64,000 bases of DNA from Bacteroidales bacterium 52_46 (GTDB taxonomy: Bacteria > Bacteroidota > Bacteroidia > Bacteroidales > Muribaculaceae): contig MNQK01000027.1 in the NCBI GenBank assembly GCA_001915385.1, forward strand, positions 150,153 to 214,152, in the 5' to 3' direction. Position 1 is the stretch's first letter. Every line of letters starts with the position of its first letter. Below the pieces are notes generated by a model. The model searched no databases, was not told the DNA's origin, and saw nothing but the letters and a program-made list of their open reading frames with translations. Positions 43,363 through 50,981 of the stretch are shown here, one piece after another. Position numbers and translations under genes: made by a program.

Positions 43363-43387
43363 TTATTGCGTAAAATTTACGCAATAA
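43363..43387. promoter_or_regulatory. Operator 1 of the NAD operon, 25-bp perfect palindrome
   Basis: TTATTGCGTAAA and TTTACGCAATAA flank a central A. It lies 53 bases before the ATG of the first gene, in the region expected for the promoter. A second copy of the core follows at 43418. The regulator is probably the NrtR-type protein encoded by the third gene. Confidence 0.7.
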
Positions 43388-43412
43388 ATTTGGTGAATTG
43401 AATTATTTGTTT

Positions 43413-43436
43413 TTACTTTGCGTAAAAATTACGCAA
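43413..43436 (+). promoter_or_regulatory. Operator 2 overlapping a -7-like box of the NAD operon
   Basis: TTGCGTAA-AAA-TTACGCAA (43418-43436) repeats the core of operator 1. It overlaps TTACTTTG (43413-43420), a one-mismatch -7 box, and ends three bases before the ATG at 43440. Binding here would block transcription and possibly translation. Confidence 0.65.
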
Positions 43437-43439
43437 GAC

Positions 43440-44510
43440 ATGAAAGTTACTGTTAAACGAATTGTGGTGATGGGCGGAAGTTTCAACCCGCCTACCGTGG
43501 CCCACTACCGGCTGATGAAGAACGCGATTGATGCCATTGATGCGGATATAGGATTTTTTGTACCGGTAAGCGATGCCTATCTGAGGCGGAAGATGCGCAA
43601 CAGTCATCCGCCGGTCGTACTGTCGCCGGAATTACGTATCGAAATGTTACGGGCAATGTCGACCGACAGCCGTATGGCCGTGTGCGACAAAGAAATCGGG
43701 ACAATCGAGGCCCGCACAGTACCCACGCTGACCGAATTGCAGGCCGACTATCCTGACGCCGATATATATTTCCTGATGGGCTCCGACAAAATCGAATTGC
43801 TGAAGCACCTCGCCGAAAAGCGCGATTTTCTGAAAAATTTCCGCGTAGCGCTATACTCGAGAGAGGAATCAATGATTGAAAGCATCATAGCCGGCGATGA
43901 AATCCTGTCGCGCGACAAAAATCGTATTGTCATTCTCCCGCAGCCGGAAGGAACAGCAGGAATCAGTTCCTCGCTGATAAGGAGACGCATGCTGGAGGGC
44001 GAACCGTACGACGACTTGATGTGCCGCGGCGCATGGGAATTGTTCAGCCACCTCAAACCGGAAGATTTCCCCGACGTGATTGATAAATTCACAGGCGAGT
44101 ATGACTTCTTAAGCAACCGCTTCAACTGTCGGTTCACATGGCAGGGACAGAAATACTGTAACGCCGAGGCCGCCTTCCAGTCATCGAAATGCACGGATAC
44201 CGCCGACCGCAAATTTTTCAGCACATGCTCCGCCGACAAGGCCGTTGCGAAAGGTAACACTTTGACTCCGCCCGCCGACTGGGAAGAACGGCGTCTTGAA
44301 ATCATGGAGAGCGTACTCCGGGCAAAGTTTGAACAGAACCCGACGCTGATGGACCGACTGATTGCCACCGCCGACCGCCGTCTCATCAACGGCAACAGCA
44401 GGCACGATACCTACTGGGGCGTCGACCTCTACACCTGGCAGGGCGAAAACCGTTTAGGCAAAATAATAATGGACATAAGAAATAAGTATCGCAATGAAAT
44501 ACACGATTGA
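43440..44510 (+). CDS. NMNAT-like nucleotidyltransferase fused to a NADAR domain
   Basis: 356 residues from MKVTVKRIVVMGG. An ATG at 43398 is in frame but lies between the two operators. Residues about 8-200 are a nicotinamide/nicotinate mononucleotide adenylyltransferase-like domain: GGSFNPPTVAHYRLM holds the nucleotide-binding motif, and ISSSLIRRRM is the ISSTxIR-type motif. Residues about 213-352 are a NADAR domain (FTGEYDFLSNRFNC, AEAAFQSSKC, LMDRLIATADRRLINGN, WGVDLYTWQGENRLG). NADAR enzymes cleave ADP-ribose from small molecules and from ADP-ribosylated guanine in DNA. The fusion couples NAD synthesis with ADP-ribose removal or salvage. It overlaps the next gene by 17 bases. Confidence 0.82.
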   Translation: MKVTVKRIVVMGGSFNPPTVAHYRLMKNAIDAIDADIGFFVPVSDAYLRRKMRNSHPPVVLSPELRIEMLRAMSTDSRMAVCDKEIGTIEARTVPTLTELQADYPDADIYFLMGSDKIELLKHLAEKRDFLKNFRVALYSREESMIESIIAGDEILSRDKNRIVILPQPEGTAGISSSLIRRRMLEGEPYDDLMCRGAWELFSHLKPEDFPDVIDKFTGEYDFLSNRFNCRFTWQGQKYCNAEAAFQSSKCTDTADRKFFSTCSADKAVAKGNTLTPPADWEERRLEIMESVLRAKFEQNPTLMDRLIATADRRLINGNSRHDTYWGVDLYTWQGENRLGKIIMDIRNKYRNEIHD

Positions 44511-45045
44511 AACAATCAAGGAAATAATGCGCAGCCGCCCCGATACGGAAATCATATATTTCTGGGGTCACACGCCAAATCCGAAAAAAATCACCGCTGC
44601 ATGCCTGAGCCAGTGGTACGACTGCTATTTCACAGTTGACGGCGTGCAGTATCACACCACCGAACAGTATATGATGGCAAGCAAGGCGATGCTGTTCGGC
44701 GACCGCGAAGTTTTCGAGGAGATAATGGCCGCCTCCTCCCCGTTCGACTATAAAAAACTCGGACGCAAAATCCGCAATTTCGACCAGGCTCTCTGGGACG
44801 TGAAAAAATATGACATCGTAGCGGAGGGCAACCGTGCCAAGTTCGGCCAGAATCCCGACATAGGCGCGTTCCTGCTCTCGACCGGCGACGCCATTCTCGC
44901 CGAAGCAAGTCCCTACGACAAGATCTGGGGCATAGGCATTGACCGGGAGCAGGCCGTCAAGGGGGGCATTGAGCAATGGAAAGGGGAAAACCTGCTGGGA
45001 TGCGCGCTGATGGATACGCGCGACCGGCTGAAAACATGTAAATAA
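44494..45045 (+). CDS. NADAR family protein (ADP-ribose-processing N-glycosidase)
   Basis: 183 residues. IYFWGHTPNP, CLSQWYDCYFTVDGVQYHTTEQYMMASKA in two blocks, VAEGNRAKFGQNP and IWGIG with WKGENLLG are the conserved NADAR/YbiA-like segments, with the active-site Glu in TTEQYMM. It is a second, stand-alone paralogue of the NADAR domain fused in the gene before. The start overlaps the fusion gene's end, and its stop abuts the regulator's ATG, so the three form one operon. A role in reversing ADP-ribosylation or recycling ADP-ribose is inferred from the family. Confidence 0.85.
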   Translation: MKYTIETIKEIMRSRPDTEIIYFWGHTPNPKKITAACLSQWYDCYFTVDGVQYHTTEQYMMASKAMLFGDREVFEEIMAASSPFDYKKLGRKIRNFDQALWDVKKYDIVAEGNRAKFGQNPDIGAFLLSTGDAILAEASPYDKIWGIGIDREQAVKGGIEQWKGENLLGCALMDTRDRLKTCK

Positions 45046-45753
45046 ATGTCGATTATGGAATCAATAAAAGGAACATATACATACGCCTACCCGCATCCGA
45101 GCGTCACGACCGACTGCGTGATATTCGGGTTTGACGGCACAAAACTGAGAGTATTGCTCGTGGAACGCGGCGTCGAACCCTACAAAGGCCGCTGGGCCTT
45201 TCCCGGAGGCTTCCTCCAGATGGACGAATCGGCCGAAGCGGGAGCACTTAGGGAACTGCAGGAGGAAACCGGACTGAAAAAAGCCTATCTCAAACAGTTT
45301 CACACATTCTCCGACCCCGCGCGCGACCCGCGTGAACGTGTCATAACTATCGCCTACTACGCACTCGTACGCTTGCAGGAGGTCAAAGGTGGCGACGATG
45401 CGGCAAAAGCTGCATGGTTTCCCCTCGACGAAGTGCCGGCGCTTGCTTTCGACCACGACCTCATACTGCGCACCGCCCTCAAAGAGCTCCGGCGGCAGAT
45501 ACACTTCGAGCCGGTAGGCTTTGAGCTGCTCCCCGCGAAGTTCACCGTAAAGGAACTTCAGCTGCTGTACGAGGCGATACTCGATGTAAAGTTTGACCGG
45601 CGCAACTTCTACAACAAGATGATGCATCTCGGCATCCTTACACAGCTCGACGAGACGGTCATGAAATCCTCCAGAAAGGAAGCGTTTCTCTTCTCCTTCA
45701 ACAAAGAAAAATACACCGAACTCAAAGAAAAAGGCTTCCGCCTCGAATTTTAG
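45046..45753 (+). CDS. NrtR-type Nudix transcriptional regulator
   Basis: 235 residues. An N-terminal Nudix domain carries a complete Nudix box: Gx5Ex7REUxEExGU from GFLQMDE at about residue 55 to EETGL at about 77. A C-terminal winged helix follows (FTVKELQLLYEAILD; FYNKMMHLGIL). NrtR-family regulators sense ADP-ribose-type ligands and repress NAD genes; some Bacteroides members instead control arabinose use. With NMNAT and NADAR genes in the same operon and twin palindromes in front, a NAD/ADP-ribose regulator that controls its own operon is the best reading. The intact Nudix box means it might still hydrolyse its ligand. Confidence 0.85.
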   Translation: MSIMESIKGTYTYAYPHPSVTTDCVIFGFDGTKLRVLLVERGVEPYKGRWAFPGGFLQMDESAEAGALRELQEETGLKKAYLKQFHTFSDPARDPRERVITIAYYALVRLQEVKGGDDAAKAAWFPLDEVPALAFDHDLILRTALKELRRQIHFEPVGFELLPAKFTVKELQLLYEAILDVKFDRRNFYNKMMHLGILTQLDETVMKSSRKEAFLFSFNKEKYTELKEKGFRLEF

Positions 45754-45783
45754 GATATTTGATAACCAAAGCAGTAGTAGGAT

Positions 45784-46215
45784 GATGTTGCTGAACTTCC
45801 AATAGTAGGGACGCACGGTCTGTGTGCGTCCGGAAAGCGAGCAATGATTATCAGCGCATTATCGGACGCACAGACCGTGCAATGCGGTTCAAATAGCGGA
45901 GGGCTGAAAGCCCGTTGGTGTCACTATCCCCGTCCGACGCGTAGCGGAGGGCCGGGCGAAAGGAATACAATGTGCAAGCCCACGGAGAGGGCGAGTGTGT
46001 GATGCTCCACGATACATTTTACACAGTCGCCCACTCCGCGGGCTCCTTTTATTAGAGGCCACCGCCCCCCCGCCCTCCGCTACGCGTCGGACGGGGATAG
46101 TGACACCAACGGGCTTTCAGCCCTCCTTTGGCGAACTATATTCCTTATTTGAACCGCATTGCACAGACCGTGCGTCCCTACATTGTTAGCCGAAATTTCG
46201 CAGTTTTGCAACATC
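45784..46215. repeat. 432-bp nested palindromic element
   Basis: Outer ends GATGTTGCTGAACT (45784-45797) and AGTTTTGCAACATC (46202-46215) are inverted. Nested inside are GTAGGGACGCACGGTCTGTG with its inverted copy (46162-46181), a 19-bp pair (45877-45895 with 46146-46164), a 54-bp perfect pair (45898-45951 with 46073-46126) and an inner GGAGAGGGCGA/TCGCCCACTCC-like pair. The whole could fold into one very long hairpin. No protein-coding gene is visible; short frames across it are by-products. Confidence 0.8.
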
Positions 46216-46383
46216 CTCAATGAATATTTAGACACGCCCTCATAGTCACACCTCCGGCCCCCGCTATCTGAATCGCATTGCACAGCCGGGGGTGCTACTT
46301 TTCGCGACCACGCGGAGGCCATACATCGACGACTCGGCACTCAAAAATATAAGGAAATATTTCTTTAATTTAAACCGTTTTAT

Positions 46384-46391
46384 TATTTTTG
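46384..46391 (+). promoter_or_regulatory. -7 box of the carboxyltransferase gene
   Basis: TATTTTTG matches TAnnTTTG, giving a leader of about 45 bases that contains a small AACCCTTACGGGGTT hairpin before the ATG. Confidence 0.5.
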
Positions 46392-46442
46392 CAATCTGTT
46401 AACATTCAACCCTTACGGGGTTGACTTAAAACTCAGATTGAT

Positions 46443-48326
46443 ATGGAGAATAAGAAACTCAAAATTAGAGATTTGACTTTGCGCGACGGACAGCAGTCAT
46501 TGTTCGCCACACGTATGCCGCAAAAAGATATCGACTTGTTGCTCCCCATATATGAGGATGCCGGTTTTTACATCATGGAAGTATGGGGCGGTGCAGTGCC
46601 CGACTCCGTGATGCGCTACCTCGACGAATCGCCCTGGAACCGTCTCCGCACCATCTCGAAAGCAATGAAGGGCAAATCGCTCCTTTCGGCTCTTTCACGC
46701 GGCCGCAACCTCTTCGGCTATGTGCCCTACCCCAACTCGGTGCTCGAAGGATTCTACAAGGAAGCTATCGACAACGGCCTTAATGTGATGCGCATATTCG
46801 ACGCCCTCAACGACATCGACAACGTGCGCGACTCCATAAAAATGATCAACAGCCTCGGCGGCATCCCCGACGGCGCCGTATGCTATACCGTCGACCCCAA
46901 GGCTCCCGCCGAAGAGAAGAAATCAGGCTTCTTCGGCAAACTGTTCGGCAAAAAGGGTGCCGAACCCGAAAAGATTTTCACCGATGAATATTTCGTAGAG
47001 AAAGCCAAGCAGATGGAAGCCCTCGGAGCCAAAATCATTACCCTCAAGGATATGGCCGGCCTCGTCACTCCCTCACGCGCCGCTTCAATCATATCGAAAC
47101 TCAAAGCCAACCTCACCGTAGATGTTGACTTCCACACCCACTGTACCCCCGGCTATGGCCTGGCATCGTCACTGATGGCCATACTCAACGGCGTCGACAT
47201 TCTCGACACCAATATATGGTGGTTCGGCGGCGGCTCGGCAGCTCCCGCCATCGAACTTATCTACGTGTTCTGTCAGAAACTCGGCATCGAAGTCGGAGCC
47301 GACATGACCGCCGTAGGCAAAATACGCAAGGAACTCTACAACGTGCGCAAGAACCTCGCCGCGTTCGACCTCAATAAAGACCGCTTCCCCAAAGCGTTCG
47401 ATCCCCTCACCGACACTCTCCCCGCCGAAGTCGACGCCCAGTTCGACAAAGCCATCGCCGCAGCCAAAGCCGGCGATGAGGCCACGCTGCTCGACGCATG
47501 CCACGCCATCGAGGACTACTTCGGATTCCCCAAACCCAACCTTCTTGTCAAAGAGGCCGAAGTGCCCGGCGGCATGTACTCCAACATGGTGGCACAGCTC
47601 AAGGCTCTCGGCGCCGAGGACCTTCTCGACGACGCCATGCTCCTTATTCCGAAGGTACGCCGCGACGCAGGTCTCGTGCCCCTCGTGACCCCCACCAGCC
47701 AAATTGTGGGTGCTCAGGCAGTCAACCTCGCAATGGACCGCAAGAAGGGCAATGCCGACTACACCAACAAGTCAAACCAGTTCATATCGCTCGTCAAAGG
47801 CGAATACGGCAAGACTCCCGTTGCCATCAATCCCGACTTCCGCGCACAGATCACAGGCTCGCCTGAAGAACGCCCCTACGACGTATCCTCTTACCGCGAA
47901 CCCGTAAACCCGACGATTGACGATCTCGGAGGCACCCCCCTTGCCACCAACAACGAGGAAAAACTCCTTCTCGCCCTTCTCCCCACCGTAGCCAACACAT
48001 TCCTGCGCAACCGCCGCAAAGAGGAATACGAGGCTAAAAAGGCATCCGAGCCCAAAGTAGAGGAAAAGAAGGTCGTTAAAGTAAAGGAGGAGGACAACGA
48101 GCCTATCACCGGCGAACTGTTCAAAGCTCCGATGGGCGGCCGCATCATCTCGGTCAACGTCAAGAAAGGCCAGAAAGTCAAGAAAGGCGACCTTCTCCTC
48201 GTCTACGAGGCAATGAAGATGGAAAACGACGTAGAGGCTGAATCCGACATGACAATCAAACGCGTATTCGTCAACCCCGACGACGTGGTAGGCACCGACG
48301 CCCCCCTCATCGAATACGAACGCTAA
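46443..48326 (+). CDS. Biotin-dependent carboxyltransferase (oxaloacetate decarboxylase alpha / pyruvate carboxylase B-like)
   Basis: 627 residues. The HMGL-like TIM barrel opens with LRDGQQSLFATRM. Lys202 in TLKDMAGL is the expected carboxylated lysine, and DFHTHCTPG supplies the metal-binding His pair. A conserved carboxylase domain follows (about 290-490). A biotinyl domain with EAMKMEND places biotin on Lys592. Between residues about 150 and 175 lies a Lys/Gly-rich insert (KKSGFFGKLFGKKG). It transfers CO2 between biotin and pyruvate/oxaloacetate. Whether it works with a membrane Na+ pump or as a transcarboxylase subunit is undecided, because no beta or gamma subunit is adjacent. Confidence 0.85.
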   Translation: MENKKLKIRDLTLRDGQQSLFATRMPQKDIDLLLPIYEDAGFYIMEVWGGAVPDSVMRYLDESPWNRLRTISKAMKGKSLLSALSRGRNLFGYVPYPNSVLEGFYKEAIDNGLNVMRIFDALNDIDNVRDSIKMINSLGGIPDGAVCYTVDPKAPAEEKKSGFFGKLFGKKGAEPEKIFTDEYFVEKAKQMEALGAKIITLKDMAGLVTPSRAASIISKLKANLTVDVDFHTHCTPGYGLASSLMAILNGVDILDTNIWWFGGGSAAPAIELIYVFCQKLGIEVGADMTAVGKIRKELYNVRKNLAAFDLNKDRFPKAFDPLTDTLPAEVDAQFDKAIAAAKAGDEATLLDACHAIEDYFGFPKPNLLVKEAEVPGGMYSNMVAQLKALGAEDLLDDAMLLIPKVRRDAGLVPLVTPTSQIVGAQAVNLAMDRKKGNADYTNKSNQFISLVKGEYGKTPVAINPDFRAQITGSPEERPYDVSSYREPVNPTIDDLGGTPLATNNEEKLLLALLPTVANTFLRNRRKEEYEAKKASEPKVEEKKVVKVKEEDNEPITGELFKAPMGGRIISVNVKKGQKVKKGDLLLVYEAMKMENDVEAESDMTIKRVFVNPDDVVGTDAPLIEYER

Positions 48327-48404
48327 GGCTCCTCCGCATGAGGGTGTTGCAAAATTTAATAAATTTTGTGGCACCTTCATGACAAACCATTGATATTAAA
48401 CTTT

Positions 48405-48448
48405 TTTACGCAAAATCTTTGAAGTATCGGAGATTTTGCGTAAATTTG
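48405..48448 (+). promoter_or_regulatory. Promoter of rpmE overlapped by a 14-bp perfect inverted repeat
   Basis: TTTACGCAAAATCT (48405-48418) and AGATTTTGCGTAAA (48431-48444) are perfect inverted copies 12 bases apart. The -33 TTTG (48418-48421) and -7 TAAATTTG (48441-48448) are separated by 19 bases, so the right arm covers the -7 box. This has the geometry of an operator. Confidence 0.65.
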
Positions 48449-48525
48449 CAAGCCATTACGAAAAGCCGTCCTACCAACGGTAATCATAACGCATTGAATA
48501 ACTGATATTAACCTCCTTAAGGATT

Positions 48526-48780
48526 ATGAAAAAAGATATCCATCCCTCCAACTACCGCGAAGTGGTGTTCAAAGACATGTCGAACGAAGAAATCTTCATC
48601 ACCCGCTCAACAGTTGCCGCTAAAGAAACTATCGAAGTTGACGGCGTGACTTACCCCCTCGTAAAACTTGAAATCACCTCTTCAAGCCACCCCTTCTTCA
48701 CCGGCAAGCAGAAACTCGTCGACACCGCAGGTCGCGTAGACAAGTTCATGAGCCGCTACGGTAACCGTCGCAAGAAATAA
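48526..48780 (+). CDS. rpmE2: 50S ribosomal protein L31, type B
   Basis: 84 residues beginning MKKDIHPSNYREVVFKD. It has no cysteines, so it is the zinc-free type B form, and ends in a basic RYGNRRKK tail. The conserved SSSHPFFTGKQKLVDTAGR stretch is present. In other bacteria type B L31 is often zinc-regulated. Here the inverted repeat across the promoter hints at control, but no regulator is assigned. Confidence 0.95.
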   Translation: MKKDIHPSNYREVVFKDMSNEEIFITRSTVAAKETIEVDGVTYPLVKLEITSSSHPFFTGKQKLVDTAGRVDKFMSRYGNRRKK

Positions 48781-48814
48781 CAATCGTCCGAACTCATTTC
48801 GACAAAAGACATAT

Positions 48815-48860
48815 AACGACGCCGGAGTCCACAAAACTCCGGCGTCGTTATTATTTTTCA
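48815..48860 (+). terminator. Rho-independent terminator of rpmE
   Basis: AACGACGCCGGAGT (48815-48828) pairs perfectly with ACTCCGGCGTCGTT (48836-48849), followed by ATTATTTTT. Confidence 0.9.
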
Positions 48861-48945
48861 ATACTATGGTGCGCAAAAGGAATAACAAGAAACAACGTCA
48901 CATGCAGAAATTACAGTGGAGACTATAGTTGCTGTTCATTGCTGC

Positions 48946-49018
48946 CCGCGGTTGAAAACCGCGGCTACTACATGCCGGGGTAGTGATGCGTTATAGTAGC
49001 CGCGGTTTTCAACCGCGG
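48946..49018. repeat. Pair of REP-like CCGCGG palindromes, inverted
   Basis: CCGCGGTTGAAAACCGCGG then CTACTA (48946-48970) is inverted by TAGTAG and CCGCGGTTTTCAACCGCGG (48994-49018), a perfect 25-bp match around a 23-base spacer. It is the same family as 22569 and 23149. The region 48861-49135 has no gene. An AT-rich tandem GAATTGT/GAATTAT run lies at 49108-49138. Confidence 0.75.
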
Positions 49019-49135
49019 ACAGCAACACCGGTAATTATTATATAGCCATGCACTGCGATTTCTGAATGAATCCAAATAACTGGCATCCCTCCGCCTCTAC
49101 TACTTAATTATGAATTATGAATTGTGAATTGTGAA

Positions 49136-49411
49136 TTAAAATGACAGTGACAACTGCATGCCCTCCGGCTCGTTGCGACGCATCAGTGTGCGCCTTACCG
49201 TCCAGCCTTGCGTGCCATTGCGCAGCGACACCGTCACCGGCCCCGCCATCACGCTCCGCGCACCACGGCGCAGCGCGGCCAGTATATCTTCCACCGAACT
49301 CATTCCCGCATACGTAGCGCGGAAAACCGTGCATCCGCATGCCATTACCGTAGCGAATATTATATCCGTTGCCGACACTATCACCGTCTTGCTGTTCCTT
49401 CCCGATACCAT
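49136..49411 (-). CDS. Hypothetical 91-residue protein
   Basis: A small soluble protein (MVSGRNSKTVIVSATDIIF) with a C-terminal stretch that looks like a compact beta-rich domain (VTVSLRNGTQGWTVRRTL). No family is recognised. A good -7 box (TAACTTTG on the minus strand at 49455-49462) lies about 44 bases upstream, which supports it as a real gene. An overlapping 105-residue frame on the same strand lacks this start position. Confidence 0.5.
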   Translation of the reverse strand: MVSGRNSKTVIVSATDIIFATVMACGCTVFRATYAGMSSVEDILAALRRGARSVMAGPVTVSLRNGTQGWTVRRTLMRRNEPEGMQLSLSF

Positions 49412-49454
49412 AATCTTGCAATATTAAGTTGAATAACTATCAATTATCGTATTG

Positions 49455-49462
49455 CAAAGTTA
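49455..49462 (-). promoter_or_regulatory. -7 box for the 91-residue gene
   Basis: Minus-strand TAACTTTG matches TAnnTTTG. The predicted leader is about 36 bases. Confidence 0.5.
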
Positions 49463-49504
49463 CGCAGTCGGTGTGCCGGATTATTGCCCAACCGTTATAA
49501 TAAA

Positions 49505-49541
49505 TACAAAAAAGAGTGCATTCCCAATCGGAATGCACTCT
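49505..49541 (-). terminator. Rho-independent terminator of the rpsF-rpsR-rplI operon
   Basis: On the minus strand AGAGTGCATTCC pairs with GGAATGCACTCT (genomic 49513-49524 with 49530-49541), followed by TTTTTTG. Confidence 0.9.
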
Positions 49542-49569
49542 CCATATACTGTTCCAGCGTATCTGAAAA

Positions 49570-50013
49570 TTATTCAGCGACAACCTCGAAAGGTATTTCT
49601 ACGCTGACTTCTTTGTGAAGTTTAACGACAGCTTTGTATTTACCAAGTTCCTTGACAGAATCCTTGATAAAGATGATCTTGCGGTCAACATTGTGACCGA
49701 GTTTCTCGAGAGCTTCAGCAATCTGGATATTGTTGACAGAACCGAAGATAGTACCGTTGGCACTTGCTTTGGCACCGATAGTGAGCGCAACATCCTTGAG
49801 AGCTTCGGCAGCTGCTTCGGCGTCGGCCTTGATTTTAGCCAGCTTGTGAGCGCGCTGGCGCTGGTTTTCTGCAAGCACTTTAAGCGCCGATTCTGATGCG
49901 ATTACGGCTTTGCCCTGAGGGATAAGGTAATTACGACCGTAGCCGCTCTTCACCTCTACTACGTCATCCTTGTAACCAAGGTTGGCGACATCTTCTTTAA
50001 GAATAAGTTTCAT
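49570..50013 (-). CDS. rplI: 50S ribosomal protein L9
   Basis: 147 residues. MKLILKEDVANLGYKDDVVEVKSGYGRNYLIP is the L9 N-terminal domain with its GYGRNYLIP rRNA-binding segment. A long central helix and the C-terminal domain follow. It is the last gene of the S6-S18-L9 operon, 25 bases after rpsR. Confidence 0.97.
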   Translation of the reverse strand: MKLILKEDVANLGYKDDVVEVKSGYGRNYLIPQGKAVIASESALKVLAENQRQRAHKLAKIKADAEAAAEALKDVALTIGAKASANGTIFGSVNNIQIAEALEKLGHNVDRKIIFIKDSVKELGKYKAVVKLHKEVSVEIPFEVVAE

Positions 50014-50038
50014 ATTGTTGTTACGGCGTTAAAATGGA

Positions 50039-50308
50039 TTATTTCATCAAGTCGGTTACGTAAGGAAGGAGAGCCAGGTGGCGTGCACGCTTTACAGCCT
50101 GAGCTACGCGGCGCTGGAATTTGAGAGAAGTTCCGGTGATACGACGGGGAAGGATCTTACCCTGCTCGTTGAGGAATTTCTTAAGGAATTCCGGGTTCTT
50201 GTAATCGATGTACTTGATTCCGCTGCGTTTGAAACGGCAGTATTTTTTCTTTTTAACGTCCACTGAAAGCGGAGTGAGATAGCGGATTTCTGATTGTGTC
50301 TGTGCCAT
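50039..50308 (-). CDS. rpsR: 30S ribosomal protein S18
   Basis: 89 residues. KKKKYCRFKRSGIKYIDYKNPEFLKKFL and GKILPRRITGTSLKFQRRVAQAVKRARHLALLPY are the S18 core. The N-terminal extension is short. It sits three bases after rpsF and forms a dimer with S6 in the small subunit. Confidence 0.97.
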   Translation of the reverse strand: MAQTQSEIRYLTPLSVDVKKKKYCRFKRSGIKYIDYKNPEFLKKFLNEQGKILPRRITGTSLKFQRRVAQAVKRARHLALLPYVTDLMK

Positions 50309-50311
50309 TGT

Positions 50312-50686
50312 TTAGTCCTCCTTTACTTCTACTTCTTTGACTTCTACTTCGGGGTTGTTTGCCTTGAGGCTGCGACGTTTTGCTGCATATTCTGCTGCAA
50401 ACTTGTCAAGACGGAAAGTCAGGAAGCGGAGCACGCGTTCGTCACGGCGATAAGCTGTCTCAAGCTTCTTGATTGTCTCCGGAGCTGCATCAAATTCCAC
50501 GAGAGTGTAGAATCCGGTTGACTTTTTCTGGATGGGATACGCAAGTTTGCGAAGGCCCCACAACTCTTCGTTCACGATAGCTGCACCGTTGTCGGTGAGT
50601 ACTTTGGTGAACTTTTCTACCGCTTCCTTCATCTGTGCATCAGACAAAACGGGAGTCAAAATGAAAACGGTTTCGTAATGGTTCAT
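50312..50686 (-). CDS. rpsF: 30S ribosomal protein S6
   Basis: 124 residues starting MNHYETVFILTPVLSDAQ, with a ferredoxin-like S6 body (GLRKLAYPIQKKSTGFYTLVEF) and an acidic Glu/Val-rich tail (EVEVKEVEVKED). It is the first gene of the operon. Confidence 0.97.
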   Translation of the reverse strand: MNHYETVFILTPVLSDAQMKEAVEKFTKVLTDNGAAIVNEELWGLRKLAYPIQKKSTGFYTLVEFDAAPETIKKLETAYRRDERVLRFLTFRLDKFAAEYAAKRRSLKANNPEVEVKEVEVKED

Positions 50687-50754
50687 TTTACTTTTTGATT
50701 AATTTATTGGTTATATTTGAATCGGGATTGCCGTAGCCGTCCCGAAAAGCGCTG

Positions 50755-50786
50755 CAAAGATAGCACTTTTTTCGCTGATTTCCAAA
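50755..50786 (-). promoter_or_regulatory. Promoter of the rpsF operon
   Basis: Minus strand: -7 TATCTTTG (50755-50762) and -33 TTTG (50783-50786) with a 20-base spacer. The leader is about 60 bases. Confidence 0.7.
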
Positions 50787-50822
50787 AAATCAGCCTGTTG
50801 TTGCACAAAATAGCCGCACGTG

Positions 50823-50949
50823 AATGTTGCAGAACTGACGAAAGTAGGGACGCACGGCTCGTGCGTCCGCAAGACAAGTCTTGGTTATCAATTAATTATC
50901 GGACGCACAAGACCGTGCGTCCCTACATAATTAGCTGAAATTCAACAGT
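50823..50949. repeat. Palindromic element with TGTTGCAGAACT end and GTAGGGACGCACGG arms
   Basis: AATGTTGCAGAACT (50823-50836) and the degenerate AGCTGAAATTCAACA (about 50933-50947) form the ends. GTAGGGACGCACGG (50844-50857) and CCGTGCGTCCCTAC (50913-50926) are perfect inner arms, shared with 30512 and 45804. Confidence 0.7.
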
Positions 50950-50981
50950 CACCGCAGGCATCTGTAGCGGCAGGCCATGCG

